63,989 nucleotides of DNA from contig JAFLJP010000136.1 in NCBI GenBank assembly GCA_022712945.1, forward strand, positions 1 through 63,989, written 5' to 3'. Shown here in pieces: positions 55,558-63,682 of the stretch (position 1 is the stretch's first letter; every line of letters starts with the position of its first letter). The notes beneath the pieces are model-generated. The model saw nothing but the letters and a program-made list of their open reading frames with translations. It searched no databases and was not told the DNA's origin. The stretch comes from Gammaproteobacteria bacterium (lineage in GTDB: Bacteria > Pseudomonadota > Gammaproteobacteria > RBG-16-57-12). A program made the translations under genes and the position numbers.

Positions 55558-56556
55558 ATGAAGGCTGCATCCTATCAAAGCCTTGCACTCGCATGGCGAC
55601 CAAAAAACAGACGCGACAAGCCATTTATACTCTTTACCCTGTTGATATTGGCCCTGTTCCTGGGAACGGCTCTGTTTTTTAGTTCGATAGAACTCCCCGA
55701 GAAAGAGCGCCAGGCAAAAGTTGATGTGCCAGACCGAGTGGCTAAATTCATACTCGATAAACCTAAGCCTATTGTTAAGCCAAAGCCCAAGCCCAAAAAA
55801 ATTGAAAAACCCAAGCCTAAACCCAAGCCAGCTCCTAAGCCCAAAGTAAAACGGGAAAAACCAAAGCAAGAGATCAAACTGACTGAAAAGCAAAAAGTTG
55901 CGCGCAAAAAAGCAGGGGAGAGCGGCCTACTCGCCCTCAGTGATGAATTATCGGATTTGATGGACACCTCAAGTATTGACTCAATGGTGGGTAATGCGGT
56001 CAGGAAATCGACAAATCAAACTCAAATTTCTTCTGTGGATACCGGAATTTTAACCGCAGGATCGTTAGCCTCCAGTGAGGCAAAAGGTAGTCGGCGTGTA
56101 CAACCGGAAGCGCACTTATCCACAATCTCCAGCACAACAGTGCTGGATAGCGAGCAAGATGCAACGGCACAAAAGCTAATCGCAGCACGGGCCGGAGACG
56201 ATGTAGATAAGAGTGATCCAACAGATCCTACAAAGAACAAGGCAGAGAAGCGAGAAAGGGTCGGAAATTACCGCCCAGCAGAAGATATCGCTTATGTGGT
56301 CGATAAAAACAAAAGCAAACTACACGCGATTTACCGCCGGGCTCGCAGGAGTGACCCGGGAATTCAAGGCAAAATTGTACTTGAAATTACCATTTTGCCA
56401 TCCGGAAAAGTGGAAAATGTCCAAATTACCTCAAGCGAACTACAACATGCCAAACTGGAGGCACGCATCATTGCCCGGGTGAAACAATTTGATTTTGGTG
56501 CTCAAAACGTAAAAAAAGTGACAGTCACCTATCCCATCGAGTTTTTGCCCTTGTAA
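55558..56556 (+). CDS. AgmX/PglI-type TonB-like energy transducer
   Basis: 332 residues. One N-terminal membrane helix (about 24-42, 'FILFTLLILALFLGTALFF'), a Lys-Pro-rich periplasm-spanning rod (about 67-115, 'KPKPKPKKIEKPKPKPKPAP'), a low-complexity linker, and a C-terminal domain 'LHAIYRRARRSDPGIQGKIV' with 'ITILPSGKVENVQITSS' of the AgmX/PglI type. It should transmit proton-motive energy from the TolQ/ExbD complex to outer-membrane partners, plausibly the TPR lipoproteins at 23849-28735. Last gene of the plus-strand operon. Confidence 0.85.
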   Translation: MKAASYQSLALAWRPKNRRDKPFILFTLLILALFLGTALFFSSIELPEKERQAKVDVPDRVAKFILDKPKPIVKPKPKPKKIEKPKPKPKPAPKPKVKREKPKQEIKLTEKQKVARKKAGESGLLALSDELSDLMDTSSIDSMVGNAVRKSTNQTQISSVDTGILTAGSLASSEAKGSRRVQPEAHLSTISSTTVLDSEQDATAQKLIAARAGDDVDKSDPTDPTKNKAEKRERVGNYRPAEDIAYVVDKNKSKLHAIYRRARRSDPGIQGKIVLEITILPSGKVENVQITSSELQHAKLEARIIARVKQFDFGAQNVKKVTVTYPIEFLPL

Positions 56557-56751
56557 ATACGCGGAATTTACATCAGTTTCAACACCACTCAGATTTGCTT
56601 CCAACCACTTGTACAGCTCGTATTTGATAGCACGAAGTTGTGCCCGGGTGCATTTATCCATAGCCTGCACTTCATCGAAAGGTGGCCTTTTTTTACTACA
56701 GCATAGTAGCGCACAAGCAATGTGCAGACTCTCTTTTATACCATCAAAAAC

Positions 56752-57453
56752 TCACCGCAATGCAAACACAACGGGCACTATAAATTCTAGCGTTTGGCGT
56801 AAATCATTTTCTGGTATGGGTGGGAAGGGGTTGGCTCGTTTGGCCATTTCAAGTGCCGCTTTATCCAGCAGCCTGTTTCCAGTGCGTTGTTCCAGGGTGA
56901 TTTGCTGGGTCTGTCCGGTGCGATCGATCAATATGCGTAGCCGACCTTCGCCTTCAATACGCATACGCTTGGCCCTTGTGGGGTATTTTTTCTGTTTTTC
57001 TAGCCAGGCAATGAGGAGTTGTTCATATTCTGCTGTGGCGGCAGCGCTGGGTGGGGTGGTGCTGGGTGCGGCCGGGGAGGGCTTTTGTAGCGGAGCGGGT
57101 TCCTTTGCGATTTCAGGTGGGTTCTCAACCGGCAGTGGTTCAGGTTGAGGAGCAGGCTCTATCACCGGCTGTGGTTTGGGTTCTGGTTTTTGAATTACAG
57201 GTTCTGGTATAGGTTCTGGCATAGGTTTTGGTTTAGGTGTAACCGGTGGTTTGATCTTTTTCTGTGGCGGTGTGGCAGTTTCAGCTGCTGTGCTGGTCTC
57301 TGCAATAGCTGCTAGCAGACTCACACGAAGTGTTTGTTCAGGTGGTTCTGATAGTGGTTCTGTTGCTGGTAGCACAAACCAAAACAGGATGCCGCCGTGC
57401 AGAGTGAGTGCGACGAATAGTGCGATGCCTGTTTGTTGTCGGGTGATTGTCAT
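56752..57453 (-). CDS. tonB: TonB energy transducer of the iron-uptake operon
   Basis: 233 residues. N-terminal membrane helix ('GIALFVALTLHGGILFWFVL', residues about 8-27), a Pro/Lys/Glu-rich rod (65-140, repeated KPKP, EPxPEP), and a TonB C-terminal domain ('QKKYPTRAKRMRIEGEGRLR', 'LDKAALEMAKRANPFPPIP'). It converges on the agmX gene, with 195 bases between them that hold only a weak inverted repeat. Downstream of exbB-exbD on the same strand. Confidence 0.9.
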   Translation of the reverse strand: MTITRQQTGIALFVALTLHGGILFWFVLPATEPLSEPPEQTLRVSLLAAIAETSTAAETATPPQKKIKPPVTPKPKPMPEPIPEPVIQKPEPKPQPVIEPAPQPEPLPVENPPEIAKEPAPLQKPSPAAPSTTPPSAAATAEYEQLLIAWLEKQKKYPTRAKRMRIEGEGRLRILIDRTGQTQQITLEQRTGNRLLDKAALEMAKRANPFPPIPENDLRQTLEFIVPVVFALR

Positions 57454-57462
57454 GGGTACGGG

Positions 57463-57861
57463 TTACTTTTGGGTGGTGGCTAATGCGAGATTGCTACCAC
57501 CCGCGGCACGAATTTCATCCATCACTTTTAACAACTGTTGTACCTCGGTGCGGGCATCACTTTTCAGGGTGATCGCAACATCGGCATTGTCTGCAATCAA
57601 AGGCTTGATGGCCTGGCGAAGTTGATCGAGTGGCATTGCTTTACCGTTGAGCGCCAGTTTACCTGATGCGTTGAGAGCAACAGTAATCGGTGTGATTTCA
57701 GTCACCGTGGCGCTAGCTGATTCGGGCAGTTCCAGCTCAATCGCTTCTGGCACTAAAAAGGTGCTGGTTAGCATAAAAAAGACCAATAGCAAAAAGACGA
57801 TGTCGATCAGTGGTGCGATATCAAGATGAGAATGGATGCGTGCACGGCCTTCAAATTCCAT
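57463..57861 (-). CDS. exbD: ExbD biopolymer transport protein of the iron-uptake operon
   Basis: 132 residues from ATG 57861, chosen because GAGGA lies eight bases upstream; longer in-frame starts run deep into exbB. 'HLDIAPLIDIVFLLLVFFML' is the membrane helix with the essential Asp. The periplasmic part includes 'LNASGKLALNGKAMPLDQLR' and 'VQQLLKVMDEIRAAGGSNLA'. It overlaps the exbB end by 11 bases. Confidence 0.9.
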   Translation of the reverse strand: MEFEGRARIHSHLDIAPLIDIVFLLLVFFMLTSTFLVPEAIELELPESASATVTEITPITVALNASGKLALNGKAMPLDQLRQAIKPLIADNADVAITLKSDARTEVQQLLKVMDEIRAAGGSNLALATTQK

Positions 57862-58528
57862 GGGTTTCATCCTCGATTTTGTCATCGTCACGGGTAGAGA
57901 TATTGGATGGTGTTTTGCCAAAATGACGCAACACTCGAATGCTGACATCTTTCATGGCGGCGCGTACATGGTCTACTTCGCCTTCTAGATAATAGAATGC
58001 CGCCATGGCGGGAATGGCCACGGTTAAGCCAAAGGCGGTGGTCAGCAGTGCCTCCCAGATTCCACCCGAAAGGATTGATGGGTCAACACGGCTACCAGCC
58101 GCTTCAAGATTCATAAAGGCGACGATCATGCCGGTGACGGTTCCCAGTAACCCCAATAGTGGGCTCAGGTGGGCGATGGATGAGAGGCCACGCAGCCACG
58201 ATTCAAGGCTGCGGATTTGCGCGGAACCGACCCGACTCACTTCGGCTTCCACATCTTTTGCCGACATGGCGGAATGAGCACCGCAACGTATGGCGCTTTC
58301 CATCACACAAGCCACCGGGCTGCGCTGCTGTTGTAATGCATCCAACGCACGGCTGTGATCGCCTTGTTGCAGTGCGCTCAGTGCGGGATCGACAAAATCC
58401 AGGCGACGCAGGCCGCTACGGAAAAACTGAAATAGTTTGAGCAGGATAATGGTGACGGCCAAAACAGACATGGCCAGCAGTACTAACATCACTGGCCCGC
58501 CTTGTTGGAATAAATCGACTGTGCTCAT
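57851..58528 (-). CDS. exbB: ExbB biopolymer transport protein of the iron-uptake operon
   Basis: 225 residues with three membrane helices. 'FQQGGPVMLVLLAMSVLAVT' opens, followed by 'LSSIAHLSPLLGLLGTVTGM' and 'ILSGGIWEALLTTAFGLTVA', the ExbB hallmark loops. With ExbD it powers TonB for the receptor encoded just upstream on the same strand. Confidence 0.92.
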   Translation of the reverse strand: MSTVDLFQQGGPVMLVLLAMSVLAVTIILLKLFQFFRSGLRRLDFVDPALSALQQGDHSRALDALQQQRSPVACVMESAIRCGAHSAMSAKDVEAEVSRVGSAQIRSLESWLRGLSSIAHLSPLLGLLGTVTGMIVAFMNLEAAGSRVDPSILSGGIWEALLTTAFGLTVAIPAMAAFYYLEGEVDHVRAAMKDVSIRVLRHFGKTPSNISTRDDDKIEDETHGI

Positions 58529-58561
58529 AAATTCTAACTCACTATTTTAAAAGGACAATTA

Positions 58562-58587
58562 GGTAGCAAGCAACACAGCTTGCTACC
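58562..58587 (-). terminator. Hairpin between receptor and exbB genes
   Basis: GGTAGCAAGC (58562-58571) pairs perfectly with GCTTGCTACC (58578-58587) across a 6-nt loop. On the minus strand it is followed by TAATTGTCCTTTTAAAA, a weak U tract. It may act as a partial terminator or an RNA stabiliser that sets receptor versus ExbB levels. Confidence 0.55.
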
Positions 58588-58610
58588 CATGGGGATGGGT
58601 GTAAATCTAC

Positions 58611-60887
58611 TTACAGTTCCATCTCAAGCCCGGCATAAACAAACCGTGGCAAGCCGCCACGTGCGCCATGGGGCTGACGTGAGACTAGATACTCTTTATC
58701 AAACAGGTTTTGCACCCCACCAAAGAACTTGACGGTTTTGTTGATGCGATAAAAGGCCGAAACATCCGCCGTAAAATAGCGGTCTGTTTTGCCATAGCGA
58801 GCATCAGGGTTTCCGGCACCATTGACTTGATTATCGACATTGTTGGCACTGGTATAGGTCTCGCTCACATAGTTACCTGAGATAAACGCCCCCCATTTTT
58901 TGCTCTCTACGCCGCTGCCCAGGCTTAAGGTCCACTCCGGAATATAAGGGACCGCATTACCTGCTTTGCCGTAGCTGAAAATAGATTCTGCATCGGTAGA
59001 GATTGAGTCATTTTTTTGTTCTGCATTGGTGTAGGTTGCGCTCAGGTGAGAGGGATTGCTGATGCCCCAATTGTTGGCGAGTCCGGCATCATATTGCAGT
59101 GCCAATTCAATACCAAAGGTGTCTACTTCACCAAAGTTTTCATCATCACCAGTACCGGTACCACCGACATTGTCGGTCACAATCAAATCATCAAAGGCGG
59201 TGTAGAAAAATGTGCTTTCAGCCGTAAATGCCTGCCGGGCGTTGGTATAGCGTGTACCAATTTCAAAAGCGGTGCTGGACTCTGGGTCAAGGCCACCGCG
59301 TGTTCCCCGTGGACTGGGCGTAGAGTAACCGGTGTGCAGACCACCAAAACCGCTCCATTGATCATTGAATTGGTAGGCCGCACCCACACCATAGGCATTG
59401 ACGTTAAAGCTGTTTTCACCGTCCCGCCCTTTTGTGCCACCGGCGCTTTGCAGGGTGCCTTTTGGGTCTTCGGAGATTTGATCCAACATCTCGTAACGAA
59501 CCCCTGGTGTGATTGTCCAAGCTCCGGTTTCAAGGGTGTCTTGAATAAACAGTGCCAAGGCTTTGGTTTTCTGAAAACGATTACCGGCATCACCCGGTAC
59601 CCCAGGAGCCACTTCTGTGATGCTGCCGTTGGCTGCCTGGGTGTAGGTATCCTCCCACTGAAAGCGGGTGATTTGATCTTGATGTAGACGCAGACCGGCC
59701 ATTATTTCGTGTTGAACACCATCGCTACCAAAACGAAAATAGCCGACCGTCTCAACTCCCTGGGCGCGGTATTTACGGTTATTGGCTTTGACTTTCAGCT
59801 CACACGCCGCTTGGCCGATCATGCACTCCTGCGATAATCCCGGGGTTACGATAACCTGGGAAAGTTTGTCGTCATTAACTTTGTTGAGTTTGTACCAGTT
59901 ACGTTTGAAGTCGGTTTGATAGAGTGTGGTGATGAGATCGATATCATCGGTGGGGCTGATGCTCCAGCGCAACGAGGTTTGTTCTTGCTCACTCTTTATA
60001 TTATCAAAACGTGAGGCAGCATAACGACGGGTCGGGTCAGCATCAAAATCTGCCTGGCTTAAACCGAGGTAAGTTTCATTGGCATCCAACTCGCTGCTGC
60101 CATATTTGAACTCAAACCGTTGATAAATCTCACTGTTGGGTTCCCATGACAGTTTCACCATGGCGTCTGTTTTATTAAATCCGGTGTCATTACCGCTACG
60201 AAAATCATCGCTCTCATCAATCTTTTTGAAGCCGTCACTCTGCCTGCGATAAGCTTCAAGCAAAATGCCAAACTGGCCAGCGTCTCCTGCATCAAATGTA
60301 TTACCCACATAGGCGTGGGTGCGTTGCTCGTTAAAGCTGCCAAAGGTCGACTTCAGATAAGCCTTCTCTTTCGTGGGGATCGATGTTGACAGATAGTTGA
60401 TCACGCCGCCGGTGGTGTGTGGGCCATATTTGATCTGGCTGGAACCTTTTAATACTTCCAATCCACTCATGCGACCTGCGGTGGGCGAGTAATAAGCAGC
60501 GGGTGCGGTGTAAGGTGCAGGCGACATCATCACTCCATCTTCCATGATAGTGATCTTGGAGTTGCGGGTGGTATCCACACCACGCAGACTGATGCTGGGG
60601 AAGAGACCAAAACCATCTTCCTCACGCACATAAACTCCGGGAACCTTACGCAACACACGGTTTATATCATCATAATTTTGTTGCCGAATATCCTCTTTGG
60701 TCACCACCTGAGCAGAGCCGGGTATTTTTTCAATGTTGGCCGGATTGCCGATCACCATGATCTTATCCAGCACACTCGCTTTCATATTCACGTCATCAAA
60801 TTTTTTATCTGTAGCACCTGCCGGTAGCGCCAAGCCAAGCGCAGCGATTACGATGGCATCACGTAATAAACGTTGTTTTCTCTTCAT
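58611..60887 (-). CDS. TonB-dependent outer-membrane receptor, FecA-like, probable ferric-chelate uptake
   Basis: 758 residues. Signal peptide to about residue 25 (ALPAGA). A TonB-box-like 'LDKIMVIG', then a plug domain ('IEKIPGSAQVVTKEDIRQQN', 'VPGVYVREEDGFGLFPSISL', 'LEVLKGSSQIKYGPHTTGGV') and a beta-barrel ending in 'FVYAGLEMEL'. The 'DGVMMSPAPYTAPAAYYSP' segment resembles FecA-type receptors. The Fur-like sites upstream and the adjacent exbB-exbD-tonB and hemP genes point to iron or haem; the exact ligand cannot be told. Confidence 0.88.
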   Translation of the reverse strand: MKRKQRLLRDAIVIAALGLALPAGATDKKFDDVNMKASVLDKIMVIGNPANIEKIPGSAQVVTKEDIRQQNYDDINRVLRKVPGVYVREEDGFGLFPSISLRGVDTTRNSKITIMEDGVMMSPAPYTAPAAYYSPTAGRMSGLEVLKGSSQIKYGPHTTGGVINYLSTSIPTKEKAYLKSTFGSFNEQRTHAYVGNTFDAGDAGQFGILLEAYRRQSDGFKKIDESDDFRSGNDTGFNKTDAMVKLSWEPNSEIYQRFEFKYGSSELDANETYLGLSQADFDADPTRRYAASRFDNIKSEQEQTSLRWSISPTDDIDLITTLYQTDFKRNWYKLNKVNDDKLSQVIVTPGLSQECMIGQAACELKVKANNRKYRAQGVETVGYFRFGSDGVQHEIMAGLRLHQDQITRFQWEDTYTQAANGSITEVAPGVPGDAGNRFQKTKALALFIQDTLETGAWTITPGVRYEMLDQISEDPKGTLQSAGGTKGRDGENSFNVNAYGVGAAYQFNDQWSGFGGLHTGYSTPSPRGTRGGLDPESSTAFEIGTRYTNARQAFTAESTFFYTAFDDLIVTDNVGGTGTGDDENFGEVDTFGIELALQYDAGLANNWGISNPSHLSATYTNAEQKNDSISTDAESIFSYGKAGNAVPYIPEWTLSLGSGVESKKWGAFISGNYVSETYTSANNVDNQVNGAGNPDARYGKTDRYFTADVSAFYRINKTVKFFGGVQNLFDKEYLVSRQPHGARGGLPRFVYAGLEMEL

Positions 60888-61040
60888 TATTTTACTCCCA
60901 CAATGTTGTGATTTTTCGATATGCCTAACCTGATCGTGACTCTTGGGGGAGCACCCGAGCAGGGGGCCGATAACTGGCTGGCTACTGATAACCCAAATGG
61001 GTTGATTGGCTGGCTAGGAGAGATTATGAACAAGCTGATT

Positions 61041-61059
61041 GATAATGTAAATGATAATC
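61041..61059. promoter_or_regulatory. Fur-box-like operator 1
   Basis: GATAATGTAAATGATAATC matches 15 of 19 positions of the GATAATGATAATCATTATC Fur consensus. It lies between the receptor gene and the hemP transcription unit. Confidence 0.65.
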
Positions 61060-61136
61060 AATACTATTTGCATGTGAGTTTTATTCAGAGGTTATCAAAT
61101 GATTGTGGGAGGAAAAATAAACCACTTGCAAATGCG

Positions 61137-61155
61137 AATGATTATTACTATTATT
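61137..61155. promoter_or_regulatory. Fur-box-like operator 2
   Basis: AATGATTATTACTATTATT matches about 12 of 19 Fur consensus positions, 70-90 bases upstream of the small Cys-rich gene. Weaker than site 1. Confidence 0.4.
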
Positions 61156-61225
61156 TTGTTATTGAGTGATAGCTTTGGCGATAGCAAAGTGAATACCATT
61201 ATTTGAAATCAAAGGAGAGCCGCTG

Positions 61226-61555
61226 ATGACGTATATGATCAATGCTCAGTTTGAAGGAGGAATGCCTTCGTTAGTACTGATTGATGCAATGACAGGTGAA
61301 GAGCGCCTGCATTGGCGTGGCGATAATACTGCCAATGGCGAAGGTGACTGGAAGGGGTTGTTCAAACGCTTAATGCTGCTCTCCTGTATGGATCAGCTGG
61401 GTTTGCCCGAACGTGCAAAGTTGCCCACTTTTGGTAATGAATGCATTGAATGCTGCATTGAATGCGATGTTTGCGTTGATCAAACGGCATCAATGGAAGC
61501 AAAAAACAGCAATACGAACAGAGCGATTATTTCGTTGTTAAGGTTGCAAAAATGA
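61226..61555 (+). CDS. Small cysteine-cluster protein upstream of hemP
   Basis: 109 residues from ATG 61226 with AAAGGAG nine bases before it. The fold is unrecognised: a beta-like start 'MINAQFEGGMPSLVLIDAMT', a helical middle, then a dense cysteine block 'CIECCIECDVC' (residues about 73-83) that could bind metal or an iron-sulfur cluster. Its stop overlaps the hemP start by 4 bases (ATGA), and it lies downstream of two Fur-like sites, so an iron-limitation role is likely but unproven. Confidence 0.7.
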   Translation: MTYMINAQFEGGMPSLVLIDAMTGEERLHWRGDNTANGEGDWKGLFKRLMLLSCMDQLGLPERAKLPTFGNECIECCIECDVCVDQTASMEAKNSNTNRAIISLLRLQK

Positions 61556-61746
61556 ATAACCCACATAAACAAAAACTTCATTCCCCCCTGTCGGCGGGGG
61601 CTTCACAATCGAGTGATGCCCCCACTATGCGGCGTATGACAAGTGATGAGTTATTAGCAGGACAGAAAGAGCGGGTGATTGAGCACAGTGGTGAAGAGTA
61701 CCGTTTGCGGATGACCAGTAAAGGCAAGTTAATTCTTACGAAATAA
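61552..61746 (+). CDS. hemP: HemP family haemin-uptake protein
   Basis: 64 residues. The conserved part is the C-terminal 'RRMTSDELLAGQKERVIEHS' and 'GEEYRLRMTSKGKLILTK', which match the short HemP family closely. HemP proteins are small Fur-regulated factors linked to haem or siderophore uptake and, in some bacteria, to transcription of receptor genes. It overlaps the Cys-rich gene by 4 bases. Confidence 0.85.
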   Translation: MNNPHKQKLHSPLSAGASQSSDAPTMRRMTSDELLAGQKERVIEHSGEEYRLRMTSKGKLILTK

Positions 61747-61784
61747 GCCGCTGAGCTTGGTTCCTAATCGGATGCGGGGAATTA

Positions 61785-61823
61785 AAAACAAAAAAATGCC
61801 AGTCACGCTCGGCGGACTGGCAT
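61785..61823 (-). terminator. Terminator downstream of dksA
   Basis: ATGCCAGTC (61796-61804) pairs with GACTGGCAT (61815-61823), with a 10-nt loop. Read on the minus strand the stem is followed by TTTTTTTGTTTTT, a strong U tract, so it ends transcripts coming from dksA through the palindromic element. In the other direction it may weakly end hemP transcription. Confidence 0.8.
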
Positions 61824-61851
61824 TTAGGCTGTTTTAGCGTACTCATACTAG

Positions 61852-62004
61852 AAGACGTTAACGTACCGTTATTAGGCCGAATTGTTGTTCACCCTATCTA
61901 GGCCGGTATTGGGCGCATAGTTTGCTACGCAACGAATACCGGCCTAGATAGGGTGGGGAAAAAGAGAAGTAAGCGCGGTATTTTAATAAATTCTACATCT
62001 CTTA
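61852..62004. repeat. Palindromic MITE-like element, copy 3 (reverse orientation)
   Basis: Perfect central 21-bp stem (61890-61910 with 61935-61955), the same stem sequence as copy 1, and a loop that reads GCGTAGCAAACTATGCGCCC on the minus strand. The dksA-proximal end is TTCTACATCTCTTA, whose last three bases are the dksA stop codon. The other end has diverged from the terminal repeat. Confidence 0.82.
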
Positions 62005-62484
62005 ATGACTGATATGCTTCTCTCGAATTTCATCCAACGTTTTACAGTCGATACAAAGATCGGCTGTTGGGCGGGCTTCCAAACGTCGAATACCGATCTC
62101 TTCGCCACAGTTACCACAAAAGCCGTATTCATCATCATCCAGATGTTTGATTGATGATTCAATCTTTTTGATAAGTCTGCGTTCTCGGTCGCGGGTACGC
62201 AGCTCCATGGTAAAATCGGATTCCTGACTCGCTCGGTCATTGGGATCAGGAATATTGCCGGAGTCATCCTGCATGTGGTGAACCGTTTCGTCTACTTTTT
62301 CCATCAGCTCACGTTTCCACTCCAGTAAAATATTCTGGAAGTGTTCAAGCTGCCGTGGATTCATGTACTCCTCGTTCTTGGATGCTTCGTAGGGCTTGAA
62401 GTTTGTATAAGAATCGGAAGCTGAAGATTGTTTTTCTGTTGCCACAACCTTATCAGCTACCTTATTTGATTTTGCCTGAGCCAT
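62002..62484 (-). CDS. dksA: DksA, RNA polymerase-binding transcription factor
   Basis: 160 residues. A Lys/Ser-rich N-terminal extension (1-35), the coiled-coil domain with the conserved 'DPNDRASQESDFTMELRTRD' tip region, and a zinc finger with all four cysteines ('CGNCGEEIGIRRLEARPTAD' then LCIDC). With ppGpp it adjusts rRNA and amino-acid promoters. The TAA stop lies in the end of the palindromic element. Confidence 0.94.
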   Translation of the reverse strand: MAQAKSNKVADKVVATEKQSSASDSYTNFKPYEASKNEEYMNPRQLEHFQNILLEWKRELMEKVDETVHHMQDDSGNIPDPNDRASQESDFTMELRTRDRERRLIKKIESSIKHLDDDEYGFCGNCGEEIGIRRLEARPTADLCIDCKTLDEIREKHISH

Positions 62485-62753
62485 GTGCCGGCCTCCTTAC
62501 TACCACTAGAGAATATTCAATCCGCATCTATACCAGAAAAAGCAAAGGTGGTGCAACCGAATTGTTATTTACTTTGGTGGTTTGCCTAAACTTTGTTCAT
62601 CCACGAAGAAATATGGTGGTTTTGTGTGCAAATAATTCATTTTTTTCTTGCGGGAACAAAAAGCTTTTTTTCGTGAAATGGCCTCTATTCATGTAACATT
62701 TCGCGAAAAGGTTTCAACTTAATAAATTAATTGTTCAACTAGAGGTAGTGATT

Positions 62754-63524
62754 ATGTCAACGCTTAAAGCCTTGATTTTTGATGTGGATGGTACACTTGC
62801 AGATACCGAACGTGATGGCCATCGTGTTGCTTTTAATATGGCATTTGAATCAACAGGTTTGGATTGGCATTGGTCGCCTGAACTCTATGGTGAGTTGCTT
62901 GCGGTAACGGGTGGTAAGGAACGTATCCGTTATTACCTTGAAAAATTCAATACTGAATTTTCAAAGCCAGATGATTTTGATGCGTTTGTTGCTGAGCTGC
63001 ATGCGGCAAAAACCGGTTTTTATACCAAATTGATGGCTGAGGGTAAAATTCCACTTCGCCCCGGGGTAGAGCGTCTGATTGCCGAGGCACGTGAAGCGGG
63101 TTACCGCATTGCTATTTCAACCACCACTACACCTGAAAACGTCACCGCATTAGTGACTGATACGTTAGGTGCCGAGGCGCTGGATTGGTTTGAAGTGATT
63201 GGTGCTGGTGATATTGTTCCATTGAAAAAACCGGCACCTGATATTTACGATTATGTGCTGAAAGAGATGAATATAGTACCGGAAGAGGCGATTGCCTTTG
63301 AGGATTCACGTAATGGAATTTTGTCTTCACTTAGCGCCAATTTAACCACCGTGATTACCACTAATGGTTATACCGCAGAAGATGATTTTTCAGGGGCTGC
63401 AATTGTTCTGGATCAGATGGGTGAACCCAATGCTCCCTTTACTTTGCTTGAGGGGAATGCGCATGGAGAGAATCATTTGAACCTGGCATTGATTGAGGCG
63501 CTGCATCAATCGGCACATGGCTGA
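62754..63524 (+). CDS. cbbY: CbbY-type HAD-superfamily sugar-phosphate phosphatase
   Basis: 256 residues from ATG 62754 (AGAGG eight bases upstream; an earlier GTG at 62748 is less likely). HAD motif I 'DVDGTLADTERDGHRVAFN', cap domain 'GLDWHWSPELYGELLAVTGG', motif II region 'ISTTTTPENV', and motifs III/IV 'KKPAPDIYDYVLKEM' and 'AFEDSRNGILS' are the CbbY pattern. CbbY removes inhibitory sugar bisphosphates made by RuBisCO in autotrophs. No cbb neighbours are visible, so the autotrophy link rests on the family alone. Confidence 0.85.
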   Translation: MSTLKALIFDVDGTLADTERDGHRVAFNMAFESTGLDWHWSPELYGELLAVTGGKERIRYYLEKFNTEFSKPDDFDAFVAELHAAKTGFYTKLMAEGKIPLRPGVERLIAEAREAGYRIAISTTTTPENVTALVTDTLGAEALDWFEVIGAGDIVPLKKPAPDIYDYVLKEMNIVPEEAIAFEDSRNGILSSLSANLTTVITTNGYTAEDDFSGAAIVLDQMGEPNAPFTLLEGNAHGENHLNLALIEALHQSAHG

Positions 63525-63557
63525 ATCGTTGCATTATTATTCGTTACGTTTGGCATA

Positions 63558-63584
63558 GAAGGGCTGAAGTAGATTCAGCCCTTC
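63558..63584 (+). terminator. Hairpin after cbbY
   Basis: GAAGGGCTGAA (63558-63568) pairs perfectly with TTCAGCCCTTC (63574-63584) around a 5-nt loop. The downstream tract (CACGTCATCTCCTTT) is only moderately T-rich, but position and stem strength fit a terminator. Confidence 0.65.
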
Positions 63585-63682
63585 CACGTCATCTCCTTTA
63601 TCTCTCCTGATTGCATAGAAGCACGCCTTGCCACGAAAACAGACAGAACAACTGACCCGTCAATACAAAGTGGTTGCTGTAC

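Larger units (their letters stand above)
60888..61225. other. Divergent iron-regulated intergenic region
   Basis: 338 bases between the receptor gene and the small plus-strand gene. It contains two Fur-like sites (listed separately). An 82-codon frame (60921-61169) runs through the Fur-like sites and is not considered real. Confidence 0.6.

Noticed and set aside
55740..55870. Lys-Pro-rich DNA tract in agmX as a simple-sequence repeat or CRISPR-like array
   Set aside because: It is explained by the KPKP rod of the protein; units are irregular and there are no spacers.
57463..57948. Longest reading of exbD starting at 57948
   Set aside because: The first 29 codons overlap exbB and read as shadow sequence; the ATG at 57861 has a properly spaced GAGGA and begins the normal ExbD N-terminus.
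60921..61169. 82-codon frame upstream of the Cys-rich gene
   Set aside because: Runs through both Fur-like sites and ends in a run of tyrosines produced by the AT-rich operator; treated as non-coding.
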